Positions 38,630 to 48,270 of a stretch of 64,000 nucleotides of DNA are shown one piece after another; the first letter of the stretch is position 1; each line of letters opens with the position of its first letter. A program made the position numbers and the translations under genes. Source of the DNA: Sulfolobus sp. S-194 (GTDB lineage: Archaea > Thermoproteota > Thermoprotei_A > Sulfolobales > Sulfolobaceae); contig NZ_CP035730.1 of NCBI RefSeq assembly GCF_012222305.1, positions 2,197,501-2,261,500 on the forward strand, read 5' to 3'. The notes below the pieces were generated by a model. That model was not told the DNA's origin and ran no database searches. It saw only the letters and a list, made by a program, of their open reading frames with translations.

Positions 38630-39472
38630 CTATAAATCTTTCGCAAGTTGCTTATCTAAATTCTCATAAAAGTAATAATTAATAATTTCATACTGCTCCT
38701 TCCTAGTCATCATCTTATCCATTAAAGATTTTTGAGATCCTTCTTTAAGAAGGACCTCTAAAGCCTCTTTCATGGCTTTTGCTGCAACTCTGAAAATTGT
38801 TACTGGAAAGATAACATATTTATACCCCATTTCTTTAAATTCACTAGCAGTTATTAATGGTGTTTTACCAAACTCTGTCATATTAGCTAATAATGGTGCT
38901 CTGACTTCCTTAGCAAACTTGGAAAATTCCTCTTTGCTTTCTAGTGCCTCTGGAAAAATTATATCAGCACCAGCCTCTAAATATATCTTAGCTCTTTCAA
39001 TAGCATCTTCAATACCATTTACCGCTCTTGCATCAGTTCTAGCAATTATTAACATATCTTTTCTGGCCTTTATTGCCGATTTTATCTTAGCAACCATATC
39101 TTTAGGAGTTACTACTTCTTTCCCTTCCAAGTGACCACATTTCTTTGGAAGAACTTGATCCTCAATCTGAATAGCATTGGCACCAGCTTTTTCCAAAACT
39201 TTCACAGCTCTATAAACATTTATAACTTCTCCGAAACCTGTATCAGCATCAACGATAATTGGAATATCTGTAACTTCTCTAATTCTTCTAACCATTTCTG
39301 CTACTTCATCTAACGTTATTATGCCAAGATCTGGCAAGCCGTAGGAAGACGTTAAAGCTCCTCCAGATAAATACACTGCTTTGAATCCTACTTTTTCAGC
39401 TAGCAATGCTGTAAAAGGATTAAATACACCAGGAATAATTAGGAAATCAGACTTTCGTAAGATTTCTGACAA
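38630..39472 (-). CDS. prpB: Methylisocitrate lyase-like protein
   Basis: The 280-residue isocitrate-lyase-superfamily protein has the hallmark LPKKCGHLEGKE (KKCGH, about 109-113), VDADTGFGE (metal-binding Asp, about 78-86) and IARTDARA. It splits 2-methylisocitrate to pyruvate and succinate. At about 280 residues it is PrpB length, not the long isocitrate lyase. The start is TTG with GGTGAGG upstream; it overlaps prpD by 26 nt. Confidence 0.88.
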   Translation of the reverse strand: MSEILRKSDFLIIPGVFNPFTALLAEKVGFKAVYLSGGALTSSYGLPDLGIITLDEVAEMVRRIREVTDIPIIVDADTGFGEVINVYRAVKVLEKAGANAIQIEDQVLPKKCGHLEGKEVVTPKDMVAKIKSAIKARKDMLIIARTDARAVNGIEDAIERAKIYLEAGADIIFPEALESKEEFSKFAKEVRAPLLANMTEFGKTPLITASEFKEMGYKYVIFPVTIFRVAAKAMKEALEVLLKEGSQKSLMDKMMTRKEQYEIINYYFYENLDKQLAKDL

Positions 39473-40742
39473 AATCCCTCACCTTCATATTTTCTATTTC
39501 CCAAACAAGCTTAATTTGATTTTCTGAAAGACCTAAAAGCTTAGCTTTTTCTTCAATTTCCTCATCACTCATAGGATTTGCAGAATGCCCTCTAGGAACT
39601 CTTACTTCACTTTCATAAGTCCCCTTGTCTGTAATTACTATAACTCTAGTAGGTAGCTCTTTAGGATAAACAGAGGTGTAATCGTCCCTCTCTACGACCT
39701 CAATTTTCTTCATTAAACTAACTACTTTAGGGTCTTCAATTAAGTTATAAGAATCCAACCAGAAACGCTTTGTTAGTAAAGTAACTGCTGTAATAAATGG
39801 TAAACTGTGATCGGCAGTCTCTTTATTTTTGGGATTCCATTTATCTTCACTATCAGCCAATATTGTCTTACCAGCTTCATAAGTTTCTACAATTACTTTC
39901 TTTATTTCACCCTCATATTTTAGTTTTAACGCTGCCTCGACAGTGGCTTCGGCGTGGTATTCAACTGGGTACTTTTTAATGAAAGTCTTGAGAATAGATC
40001 CGCTCTTAATATTTTCGAAAGTTGATAAATCAAAATCCCTAGCTATAATATTAAAGAATCCAAAAACTCCAGAAAACGGTTTATCTGGTGCAGTAAATCC
40101 GTTTTTAGCTAAAAGAGTTGCAAATACTGAATTTCTTACAGCCTCAGCAGTAGCCCCAGCTTTCCACATTGATAATTTACCAGATCTAGATTCCCTAAGT
40201 GCTATATGAGGAACGATGGTTAAAGATATCGCGTTCTTAGTCTTTTCTTTATCAAGATTAAGGAGACGAGAGAGTGCTGAAGTAGAAGCTATTTGAAGGA
40301 AATTGACATGATCATATCCCTTCTTTCTTAAACTTGTACTATCACAGAGCCTCACACCAATTTCATAACCCACGATAATACTCTTTAATAGTTCCTCACC
40401 AGAGATATCAAACACACTAGCTACAGATAATAGACCTCCTATCATATCACTAGGATGTAAAGGCTCTTTACTCAAATACGTATCATTAAAGTCTAAATAG
40501 CGTATAAGCAAGGTATTATAAAACGATGCAAAATCTACAGTAGCTTCCCCTCCGCTTAAAAGAGGAGAATTTCCTGCAAAGAGATTTGATGTTTCTCTTA
40601 AAATTTTTGCTGGTGGCGAATTAATTGATGCTAGAGCTACAGCAATACTGTCAAGCAATCTTCTTTTAGCCTCATGAAGCATTTCATCTGAAAAATCATC
40701 TGCAGAAACCACATACTCGGCTATTTTATCTGAAAGCTCCAT
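39447..40742 (-). CDS. prpD: MmgE/PrpD 2-methylcitrate dehydratase-like
   Basis: The 431-residue MmgE/PrpD family protein has the family segments RLLDSIAVALAS, GYEIGVRLCD and MWKAGATAEAVRNSVFATLLAKNG (the last a recognised family stretch around residue 190, here given as two overlapping parts). PrpD dehydrates 2-methylcitrate. First gene of the operon prpD-prpB-CBS-citrate synthase, divergent from malate dehydrogenase, so oxaloacetate supply and use share a promoter region. Confidence 0.87.
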   Translation of the reverse strand: MELSDKIAEYVVSADDFSDEMLHEAKRRLLDSIAVALASINSPPAKILRETSNLFAGNSPLLSGGEATVDFASFYNTLLIRYLDFNDTYLSKEPLHPSDMIGGLLSVASVFDISGEELLKSIIVGYEIGVRLCDSTSLRKKGYDHVNFLQIASTSALSRLLNLDKEKTKNAISLTIVPHIALRESRSGKLSMWKAGATAEAVRNSVFATLLAKNGFTAPDKPFSGVFGFFNIIARDFDLSTFENIKSGSILKTFIKKYPVEYHAEATVEAALKLKYEGEIKKVIVETYEAGKTILADSEDKWNPKNKETADHSLPFITAVTLLTKRFWLDSYNLIEDPKVVSLMKKIEVVERDDYTSVYPKELPTRVIVITDKGTYESEVRVPRGHSANPMSDEEIEEKAKLLGLSENQIKLVWEIENMKVRDFVRNLTKV

Positions 40743-40814
40743 AACTTTCTTTTTGAAACTACCAATATAAACTTTTTGAGATAAATTTAAATAATCAAAT
40801 AGAGAATTTTAAAC

Positions 40815-41750
40815 ATGATAAACATGACAAAGATCGCTTTTATTGGAATTGGAAAGATAGGTCAGACAATAGCCTTTAATACTATAATGGACGGTTACGC
40901 TGATGAAGTCATGATCTATGATATTATCCCAGAATTACCTGAAAAATTCGAACACGAACTTAGACATGCTCTTGCATCTAAAAGACTTAAAGTTGAACTT
41001 TTATCTACAAATACTTTGGATGACATTACTGGTGCCGATATTGTAGTTATTACTGCTGGTAAACCAAGAAAACCTGGTATGAGTAGAAGAGATCTATTTG
41101 TAGATAATGCTAAAATAATGATGGATTTAGCTAACAAATTACCTAAGAAGAATCATGGAGCCGTTTATATTATGGTTTCTAATCCCGTAGACATGATGGC
41201 CTCAATATTTGCAAGATATTCTAAGGAATTCGTAATTAGTACTGGAGACCAAGTAGAGACGATGAGGTTAAGGGCATATATAGCTAAAAAGCTAAAGATA
41301 CCAGTTTATAGAGTTAACGGATTTGTAGGTGGAGAGCATGGTGAAGATGCTGTAGTATTATGGAGTACTGTAACAGTTAACGGAAAACCCTTCTCAGAGG
41401 ATTTAGGACTTACAAAGGCAGAAGTTGAAGATTACGTAAAGAAGATCCCGGGTGAAATAATTAGAGTTATGGGAGGTACTACATGGGGTCCAGGTACTAT
41501 TATAGCTGAGTTAATAAGAGCAGTAGCACTTAATGAGAATAAAGTTATGTCAATAGCTACTCCAAGACAATTTGAAGACGAAATAATTCATGTCAGTGTG
41601 CCCACAGTAGTTGGAAGTTCAATAGGCCCCTCATTAGAAAACTTACTAGATGAGAAAGACAGATGGAACTTAATGGCTTCAATGAAAGACTTCTATAATG
41701 TATATAAAGAGAATTTGAAACACTTAGAAACTTCTATCCAGGCACAGTAA
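40815..41750 (+). CDS. mdh: Malate dehydrogenase
   Basis: The 311-residue L-lactate/malate dehydrogenase family protein has the Rossmann motif [12 protein letters not shown], the substrate loop [16 protein letters not shown] (Arg where LDH has Gln, favouring malate), NPVDMM, and the catalytic His in GGEHGED (about 180). It interconverts malate and oxaloacetate. A TATA element (TTTAAATAAT, 40786-40795) fits a leaderless start at 40815; a second ATG nine bases on is an alternative. Confidence 0.9.
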   Translation: MINMTKIAFIGIGKIGQTIAFNTIMDGYADEVMIYDIIPELPEKFEHELRHALASKRLKVELLSTNTLDDITGADIVVITAGKPRKPGMSRRDLFVDNAKIMMDLANKLPKKNHGAVYIMVSNPVDMMASIFARYSKEFVISTGDQVETMRLRAYIAKKLKIPVYRVNGFVGGEHGEDAVVLWSTVTVNGKPFSEDLGLTKAEVEDYVKKIPGEIIRVMGGTTWGPGTIIAELIRAVALNENKVMSIATPRQFEDEIIHVSVPTVVGSSIGPSLENLLDEKDRWNLMASMKDFYNVYKENLKHLETSIQAQ

Positions 41751-41783
41751 AATCTATTATAAGCTTATCACCTATTTTTTCTT

Positions 41784-42293
41784 GTGAAGATACTACTTGT
41801 TGATTACGATAATACACTTTTTAATACCAATGAATGTGTAAAAGCATCGACAAAAGAATTATGGGGTATTGAAGCTGATAGTGAAGAGATTAGAAAAATA
41901 AAAAGAGAGGGAAAGAGTGCTGTTTACTCTCTAGCTTACACAAAGTATAGCCACTTGGCAAAGCCCAATCTTAATATGATTAATTACATAAAAGATAGGA
42001 TTAAAGAAGGTGACTTGGTTTTTGTATTAACAGCTAGACATTGTTCTGTTAGACCTTATGCTGACTTCTCCCTATTATCTCACGGAGTTATAGTTAGTGG
42101 AATTATTTGTAGAAATGATGAGGAGATGAAGTTGAAAGACGAAGAATGGAAAGCAAAAATCATCTCTTTATTTAAGGGTGAAATAGAAGTTTACGACGAC
42201 AAAGAAGAAAATTTAATTTATTTCGGTAAATTTTTCAAGGATATAAAATATTTCCTAGTAAAAGAAGATGAAATTATACCATATAATATATAG
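41784..42293 (+). CDS. HAD-like phosphatase, small
   Basis: The 169-residue protein has HAD motif I VDYDNTLFNT (both Asp present), a motif II Thr in VFVLTARH, and a late acidic pair in EVYDDKEENL (motif IV). The absence of a large cap suggests a polynucleotide-phosphatase-like or small-molecule phosphatase; the substrate is unknown. The start is GTG, 33 nt after malate dehydrogenase ends. Confidence 0.7.
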   Translation: MKILLVDYDNTLFNTNECVKASTKELWGIEADSEEIRKIKREGKSAVYSLAYTKYSHLAKPNLNMINYIKDRIKEGDLVFVLTARHCSVRPYADFSLLSHGVIVSGIICRNDEEMKLKDEEWKAKIISLFKGEIEVYDDKEENLIYFGKFFKDIKYFLVKEDEIIPYNI

Positions 42294-42357
42294 TTATATA
42301 TAGTTCTATTTTGTTTACTTAGATAAGTCTTAAAATCCTATTGACTAGTGTAAATAT

Positions 42358-42573
42358 ATGAAATTTATTTTAGTGACTTCGGCCTTAATGATTCTTTTAT
42401 CTTTTCTAATATGCCCAAATCTCGTATATCTACCATTAATACCATTAATCCTCTATATGCACAGAATCAAAATAAAACCGTATTTGACAGCAATATTATT
42501 GCTCCTCAGTTTACCGCTAGATAATATGGTAATTTACGGAACAGTTTTAGAGTTAGTATTAATTTCAGGGTGA
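42358..42573 (+). CDS. Small hydrophobic protein upstream of uppP
   Basis: The 71-residue, almost entirely hydrophobic protein has two to three membrane helices and a short basic loop (HRIKIKP). It ends 4 nt before the uppP start, with GGGTGATAAA between acting as the uppP ribosome site, so the two are co-transcribed. No family recognised; a helper of UppP is possible. Confidence 0.55.
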   Translation: MKFILVTSALMILLSFLICPNLVYLPLIPLILYMHRIKIKPYLTAILLLLSLPLDNMVIYGTVLELVLISG

Positions 42574-42577
42574 TAAA

Positions 42578-43372
42578 ATGAATCTTTTTGATACAATATT
42601 AATCGGAATCGTGCAAGGGATTTCAGAATGGTTACCTATAAGTAGTAAAACACAAGTATTGATATCATCACATTTCCTCTTAAATTTACCAATAGCAATA
42701 GCTTACTCTTTCGGATTATTTATGGAAATGGGGTCTATAGGTTCTGCCACAATCTATTTCAGAAAAGATATACTGACGGTATTTAAAGATAGAAAATTAT
42801 TGTTTTATCTTGCGATAATAACTATAATAACTGGTTTAGTTGGAGTACCACTTTACATAATCTCAGATAAATTACTTAACAACGCATATGATCCCTCAAT
42901 TCCCATGATAATTCTAGGAATAGCACTAGTCATAGATGGTTTGTATATAAAATACTCTAGGATTAAAGTCAGAAATTTTAAAGAATTAAATTTAAAAAAT
43001 ATAATACTTATAGGAATAGCACAAGGACTGGCTGCCTTACCAGGTGTAAGTAGATCTGGAATGACAGTATCAACAATGTTATTTTTAGGAATTAAACCTG
43101 AAGATGCTTTCAGATACTCATATCTGGCTTATATTCCTGCAGCAGTAGGTGCTGTAGGAACGACAATATTATTATCTAAAACTAACATATTTTACGTTAT
43201 ATCTTTAATTGGCATAGAAGGAGTATTAGTTTCAGTCGCATCTGCATTTATCATAGGAATGCTAACAATAGATCTATTGTTAAAATTTGCTAAGAGGAGA
43301 AATATTTATGTAATAGACTTTACTTTAGGGGGAATAGCAATAGCAATAAGCGTTTTAACTCTACTTCTCTAA
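42578..43372 (+). CDS. uppP: Undecaprenyl-diphosphatase-like UppP/BacA
   Basis: The 264-residue membrane protein has the two family signatures GIVQGISEWLPISSKTQ (about 10-26) and LPGVSRSGMTVSTMLFLG (about 154-171), containing catalytic Glu, Ser and Arg residues. It dephosphorylates polyprenyl diphosphate to recycle the lipid carrier. In archaea this is presumably dolichol-type carrier for N-glycosylation, since there is no peptidoglycan. Confidence 0.88.
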   Translation: MNLFDTILIGIVQGISEWLPISSKTQVLISSHFLLNLPIAIAYSFGLFMEMGSIGSATIYFRKDILTVFKDRKLLFYLAIITIITGLVGVPLYIISDKLLNNAYDPSIPMIILGIALVIDGLYIKYSRIKVRNFKELNLKNIILIGIAQGLAALPGVSRSGMTVSTMLFLGIKPEDAFRYSYLAYIPAAVGAVGTTILLSKTNIFYVISLIGIEGVLVSVASAFIIGMLTIDLLLKFAKRRNIYVIDFTLGGIAIAISVLTLLL

Positions 43373-43937
43373 TTTTTCTCAGCGAACCCATCCTCATTAA
43401 AGGAGACTTTCGCCTCTAATCCCCGATTATTATTGCTAGAGTGCCAGCATTCCAACTTCTTAGTCCGTTAGAGTAAAGATATTTAGTAAGGCCCATAAGA
43501 GCTTAGGTTTTTCCTTAAGCCCTTATTGATCGTCATAAAAGAGGGGTGCAGTAGCGGTATTAAAAGTGAGGAGAAGTTTTGCCATGGGTAAATACTACAC
43601 TATCACATCGTTTAAGGAAAATGATTTTGAAGAAATGGTTTGTACTATATGAAATTCTATAAAAAGCATCAGTTCTGAAGATTTTATCAGATTTTCTACA
43701 AACATGTAGTTAAATGTAAATTTTTAACGTGACTATTTAAGGACTTTAAGTGTAAATACGTAAAACATATAAGGTAAAAAATTGGAATTTCTACGAATAA
43801 CGAATATTTTTCATTAGACAGGAGTAAATTTATCATTTTCTTTCAACATTAATATACTCGCCTTATTACTAGGACACAAGTCGAGCTCGTAAAGGTTATT
43901 TACATAAACTCTCTTTGTAGAGTACTTAATTTATAAC
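43373..43937. other. Intergenic with possible transposase tail
   Basis: The 565-base gap holds no intact gene. On the minus strand near 43375-43470, two overlapping frames read GLRSWNAGTLAIIIGD and EAKVSFNEDGFAEKN. These have the look of the C-terminal tail of an IS605-type OrfB with frameshifts, but the match is from memory and weak. The remainder is A+T-rich; a short stem at about 43510-43530 (AGCTTAGG/CCTTAAGC) is imperfect. Confidence 0.3.
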
Positions 43938-44306
43938 TTATGTTACCGAACTAATAATTGTTTGGATAAATTCGTCCATTTTCTTTAAAACCTCGCTCTC
44001 AATATTATACTCTTTAGCTATCTCACTCGGTAATTTATAAGCAATGTATGTTTCCCTAGCCTTTTCCCACATAGCTATTCTCAAAGGAAGATCGTAAGAG
44101 ATTTCAATCTTCTTTTGCATTAAAATAGTGCCTACCCTAGGGTTTCCGAAATAAAGGACTTTACATTTATTTAATTCTAATCCTACCTCTTCAGCGTTCT
44201 TTTTATGATCTATTTCAGCAAACAATATGGCATTTAATCTTTTTATTTCATTTTTTATCTTTTCTTCACATTCATTAAAGCTAAATTTACATTTAACGAT
44301 ATGCAT
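43938..44306 (-). CDS. DUF302-domain protein
   Basis: The 122-residue protein contains the DUF302 signature: ILFAEIDHKKNAEEVGLEL, followed by VLYFGNPRVGTILMQ and YDLPLRIAMWEKARETYIAY (about 50-93). The family is widespread in sulfur-oxidising and other prokaryotes and is of unknown function. It has no membrane segment and stands alone. Confidence 0.8.
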   Translation of the reverse strand: MHIVKCKFSFNECEEKIKNEIKRLNAILFAEIDHKKNAEEVGLELNKCKVLYFGNPRVGTILMQKKIEISYDLPLRIAMWEKARETYIAYKLPSEIAKEYNIESEVLKKMDEFIQTIISSVT

Positions 44307-44391
44307 AAGCAGAGCTAAGCTAAAAATAGAAATAAATTTTTCCCCAGATTATGGAAGAAAAATAAATACCATAAATTCTCTATAGCTCCCT

Positions 44392-44574
44392 ATGAAAAGT
44401 AAAACTGTTATATTCGCTCTACTAGAAATCTTAGGAGTAGGAATAGTATATTTAGGATTTAAAACAATAGGGGAAGAATCCATAGCCTTAGGAATAGGGG
44501 GATTGTTATTAATGATAGTAGTAGGATGGTATTTCACAAAATGTGACACTTCTGCACAACCTAAACAGAACTAA
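44392..44574 (+). CDS. Small two-helix membrane protein
   Basis: The 60-residue protein has two hydrophobic helices (about 5-24 and 29-48) and a short polar tail with one Cys. An A+T-rich promoter-like region precedes it. No family recognised; compact two-helix proteins of this kind are common in Sulfolobales. Confidence 0.5.
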   Translation: MKSKTVIFALLEILGVGIVYLGFKTIGEESIALGIGGLLLMIVVGWYFTKCDTSAQPKQN

Positions 44575-44989
44575 ACATAATTTCATCTGACTTGAAAATT
44601 CTAGAATATTGAGAATATTATCGACTAATATAACTTGAACTTGTGGAATACTCAAAGATTAACTACTAACTTCTCTTTTTAAGGACTCAGCGAAAATAGT
44701 TCTTTGTTTAAGTGCGGTACAATTCAACAATATTTATACCCTAATTCCATCTTGAACTCACCTACTAAGCTAAAAATTTAAATTTGTTAGAGTAACAGTA
44801 TGTGAGCCTCTGACTATTATAACTTTAAGCTAATCCGAGACTGAAATATAGAGCCTCTTAAGAGATCTTAACAGTTACCCTAAAATCATAGGCTTAATTG
44901 GGAAAAACTATGTAAAACACTCTCATATAAAGATAATATTTAGAAATGAGTTAAAGTACTCTAAAAATTACGTAAAGACTACTATAACC
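44575..44989. other. Intergenic, nothing recognised
   Basis: A 415-base A+T-rich stretch lies at the 3' end of the cobalamin operon. No gene, RNA or clear repeat was seen. Confidence 0.4.
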
Positions 44990-45976
44990 TTAATGTGATT
45001 TAACAATCTTTTCAGCTTCTTCCTTTAACTTCGGATTTACCTTTGCCTCACTAAGTACTCTTTTAATTTTCTCTACTAAAATTTCTTTTTCTTCCTTAGA
45101 CGAGGTATTATAAGCCTCAATTAGAACTTTTAAGTACTCCTCTCCAAATATCTTATCCATCATATACCTAAGTTCAAAGTACTTTAACTTATCAACTAGT
45201 TCGGCTGTTCTAAAGCTAGTGTAATGTTTAGGATCGTAAGTACTCGATCTAACTAAACCCTTATATTTTTCTGGTCTAACAATCTTACCAACGATAATTA
45301 CTGCATCTCTAGTTATTTTCTCCTTCTTTACCTTCTCAGCAATATCTCTTAATTCACCTAAAATTATCTTTTGCTCACCCCACCATGTGGCCTTATATAC
45401 TACAGCAACTGGAATATCATCAGATACCCCTACTTCTCTTATTTCTTCAACGACCTTATCAATTACATGAACCCCAGTATAAATGACAAGTGAAGCCCCC
45501 TTATTTAGGAGGGGAGCGTAGTCCCTTATAGAGCCTTCCATTGGAACTGAAGCTGAAGCCCTAGTTATTATCACAGTTTGAGATACCTTAGGCAATGTTA
45601 ATTCAATACCTAAAACTGAAGCTGCAGCAATTGCGGCAGTAATTCCAGGCACTAACTCATAATCTACTCCAGCGTCTTGTAATGCCCACAGTTCTTCCAT
45701 CAAAGCACCGTATATAGAAAAATCACCAGACTTCAGTCTAGCAACTAATTTTCCTTCTTTAGCTCTCTTTATCATAAGTTCAGTTATTTCCTCTAGGGTT
45801 AGCTCAGCAGTATTTACAATTTCAGCATCTTTTCTAGCCCACTTTAATACCTCTGGGTTTATCAAAGAACCTGCATACAAAATTACATCTGCGTCTTCAA
45901 TGTAATTTTTTGCCTTGACAGTTATTAATTCTGGGTCTCCAGGACCGGCACCAATAAAGACTACTTTACCTTTCAA
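44990..45976 (-). CDS. cbiF: Cobalt-precorrin-4 C11-methyltransferase
   Basis: The 328-residue SAM methyltransferase has the N-terminal GAGPGDPELITVKAKNYI, the loop RLKSGDFSIYGALMEE (about 81-96) and VPGITAAIAAASVLG, the CbiF/CobM pattern. It methylates C-11 of the corrin ring. About 70 residues of helical, Lys/Glu-rich sequence follow the usual end at about residue 255, an unusual extension. It overlaps cbiL by 11 nt; last gene of the operon. Confidence 0.88.
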   Translation of the reverse strand: MKGKVVFIGAGPGDPELITVKAKNYIEDADVILYAGSLINPEVLKWARKDAEIVNTAELTLEEITELMIKRAKEGKLVARLKSGDFSIYGALMEELWALQDAGVDYELVPGITAAIAAASVLGIELTLPKVSQTVIITRASASVPMEGSIRDYAPLLNKGASLVIYTGVHVIDKVVEEIREVGVSDDIPVAVVYKATWWGEQKIILGELRDIAEKVKKEKITRDAVIIVGKIVRPEKYKGLVRSSTYDPKHYTSFRTAELVDKLKYFELRYMMDKIFGEEYLKVLIEAYNTSSKEEKEILVEKIKRVLSEAKVNPKLKEEAEKIVKSH

Positions 45977-46634
45977 CCTTTTTCACCCCGATTAACATTG
46001 AAAAATAATCTCTATCAAAAGTACCATCCCAAGGAATAATTTTCTCCCCTTCTAAATAACACCTTCTAGCATAAAAAAGCTCATACCCTTCCTTCAAAAT
46101 CTCTGCTATTTTATCAAGGTTTTCATTACCTTTAATTACTACAATACTTTCCACCTTATTTTTAACTTCTTGTATTAGAGAAATTCTACTTGAGGGGGTT
46201 ATCAAAATGGCATCATCACCCAAAGCTAAGGAGAGTTCAAGTTTAGAAGCACATGAAGTGACAGAACTAACTCCCGGAATTAACTCTATTTTATCAAAAC
46301 AAGAAAGGAACTTTTTGACTCTGAAAAATGTTGAGTATAATGTAGGATCACCTAAAGTGATAAAGGCTGAAACTTTACCTTTCTCTTGACAAATTGTTTT
46401 TCCAATTTTTTCAAGCTCTTTTTCGTCTACTTCTTTAGCCATCGGAAATCCTAGTGTTACTATTTTAGCGTCTTTTTTTCCATAAATCTGAATAATATTG
46501 TAAGATAAACTTCTATTGGTTCCAGTAGAATAGGGAACAAAAATAACATCTGCAATTGATAAAATCTTCATTCCCTTAACTGTTATTAGCTCAGGATCCC
46601 CAGGACCTAGACCGATAACATAAAGCTCACTCAT
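45966..46634 (-). CDS. cbiL: Cobalt-precorrin-2 C20-methyltransferase
   Basis: The 222-residue methyltransferase has YVIGLGPGDPELITVKGMKI, AFITLGDPTLYSTFFRV (about 90-106) and IPGVSSVTSCASKLEL, the CbiL/CobI pattern. It adds the C-20 methyl group, which is later lost on ring contraction. It overlaps cbiT by 4 nt and cbiF by 11 nt. Confidence 0.88.
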   Translation of the reverse strand: MSELYVIGLGPGDPELITVKGMKILSIADVIFVPYSTGTNRSLSYNIIQIYGKKDAKIVTLGFPMAKEVDEKELEKIGKTICQEKGKVSAFITLGDPTLYSTFFRVKKFLSCFDKIELIPGVSSVTSCASKLELSLALGDDAILITPSSRISLIQEVKNKVESIVVIKGNENLDKIAEILKEGYELFYARRCYLEGEKIIPWDGTFDRDYFSMLIGVKKVER

Positions 46635-47209
46635 GGTTTCTCACCGTAAACAATAAAGATCGGATTACGAGAAATCATAGCATAGCCCTTACTTGTCTTC
46701 ATACCTTTAGCTATAATGACTTCTATAACTTCAGTCTTATATCCCATTTGATTAAGAGTTGATAAGGCATTATTCACAGTTTCCAATAGTATAGCATCAA
46801 TAACTATTCTTCCACTGTTCTTCAGCTTTTTATCACTAGAGAGAAGGATTTCCTCAAGTCTCTCAGTACCTCCAACGAATATTGCATCAACTTCACTGTT
46901 TATACTATCTAAAGCTTCAGGAGCTTCTCCCTCGATGATTGTTACATTATTAAGTTTGAATTTTTCTATGTTTTTTCTGGTAAGTTCTATAGCTTCCTTA
47001 TCCTTTTCAACAGCCCAAACCCTACCTTTTTCCCCAACTATTAAACCAGCCTCAACAGTGACACTTCCGGTCCCACTACCTATATCAATAAATTTAGCGC
47101 CAACAAATAGTCTTGCCTTTGAAAGGGCTAAAACTCTTATTTCCTCCTTTGTCATTGGTATCTTTTCGACTCTTATAAATTCCTCATCCGGTATTCCAGG
47201 TAGTCTCAT
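46631..47209 (-). CDS. cbiT: Cobalt-precorrin-6B C15-methyltransferase (decarboxylating)
   Basis: The 192-residue Rossmann methyltransferase has PGIPDEEFIRVEKIPMTKEE at the start and SAM motif FIDIGSGTGSVTVEAGL (about 40-56), characteristic of CbiT. It methylates C-15 and decarboxylates the acetate side chain, working with CbiE. It overlaps cbiD and cbiL by 4 nt. Confidence 0.9.
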   Translation of the reverse strand: MRLPGIPDEEFIRVEKIPMTKEEIRVLALSKARLFVGAKFIDIGSGTGSVTVEAGLIVGEKGRVWAVEKDKEAIELTRKNIEKFKLNNVTIIEGEAPEALDSINSEVDAIFVGGTERLEEILLSSDKKLKNSGRIVIDAILLETVNNALSTLNQMGYKTEVIEVIIAKGMKTSKGYAMISRNPIFIVYGEKP

Positions 47210-48270
47210 AAATCGCCCTCCTCAGCTAAAACTTCTCCTTCTTCAGAAATAATGGATACACCTAACTTAACACCATTTTTTGCAATCTTCTTTAACCTCT
47301 GAAGAACTCTTTTAGCTATTACGCCGAATAGTGCCTTTCTTTCTTCTAATGAGAGATATGTAATTGCTTCTGTTACAGTAGCAGAGTTAGCTATTTTCTC
47401 TACCTTTTCAATATTTAGTTTAGCTAGAACTGCTGCATGGGTTAAGGTCTCTATTCGTGCATCACCATATTTGCTATGAGTGTTCATTAAACCAGAGGCA
47501 ACTTTAGTTATTTTCCCCGGTAAACTAACTAAAACTATGTGGGTAAAACCTTGCTCAATTGCTAGCCTTATAGAATCACCTACTCTATCACCTATCTTTA
47601 CCACATTATCACCGTAATGTTTCCTAGCAAACTCAAAGCTTGTATTCCCTGGTGCTAAGATTAGCTTCTTATTCCCTAAAGCTCTAACAACACATATCTC
47701 ACTTTTTATGTGCTCAAGATATTCATCATCACTGACAGGATACTCTATACCAGTGGTTCCTAAAATTGAAATACCGTTAATAACTCCAACATCCTTATTC
47801 ATTGTAAGTTCGGCTATTTTTTCACCATCTGGAACTTCAATTCTAACTTTTACGCCACCAAGGGTTACTTCCTTTATAGCATCTATTATCATTTGCTTAG
47901 CAATTGGATTTATTGCTTTTTCACCAACCTCTACTTTAAGCCCAGGTTTAGTAACTACACCTATCCCATTTCCTCCTTCTATAAAAATTCCAGAATCGCA
48001 TCTTCTACTACAGCTAACAATCTTTAAGCCGTTTAATACATCTGGGTTATCCCCAGAAAATTTTGTAACTGTAGCACAGTATTCCTCTTTTCTTCTTTCA
48101 TAATTATCTACAGCAATTTCTAGTCTTAAGCCAATTGGAGTTGGAATTGTAACACTTTTAGGAGTTTCATTACGAAATAAATAGATAACAGAAGCCTTCG
48201 CTGATGCTGCTGCAGTAGCCCCAGTTGTTATTCCAAATCTTTTAAGAGTTGAAAGCATTGACATAATCAT
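47206..48270 (-). CDS. cbiD: Cobalt-precorrin-5B C1-methyltransferase
   Basis: The 354-residue CbiD has FGITTGATAAASAKASV near the start (family TTGsCAAAAAKAA), GGNGIGVVTKPGL (about 97-109) and LGTTGIEYPVSDDEY. Methionines at residues 1, 3 and 5 are all possible starts; GAGGT before the first best suits the ATG at 48264. It overlaps cbiH by about 29 nt at most. Confidence 0.9.
   Translation of the reverse strand: MIMSMLSTLKRFGITTGATAAASAKASVIYLFRNETPKSVTIPTPIGLRLEIAVDNYERRKEEYCATVTKFSGDNPDVLNGLKIVSCSRRCDSGIFIEGGNGIGVVTKPGLKVEVGEKAINPIAKQMIIDAIKEVTLGGVKVRIEVPDGEKIAELTMNKDVGVINGISILGTTGIEYPVSDDEYLEHIKSEICVVRALGNKKLILAPGNTSFEFARKHYGDNVVKIGDRVGDSIRLAIEQGFTHIVLVSLPGKITKVASGLMNTHSKYGDARIETLTHAAVLAKLNIEKVEKIANSATVTEAITYLSLEERKALFGVIAKRVLQRLKKIAKNGVKLGVSIISEEGEVLAEEGDL

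Noticed and set aside
43373-43937. tRNA or structured RNA gene
   Set aside because: No T-loop GGTTCRANNCC pattern or cloverleaf was found; the one visible stem is imperfect and short.
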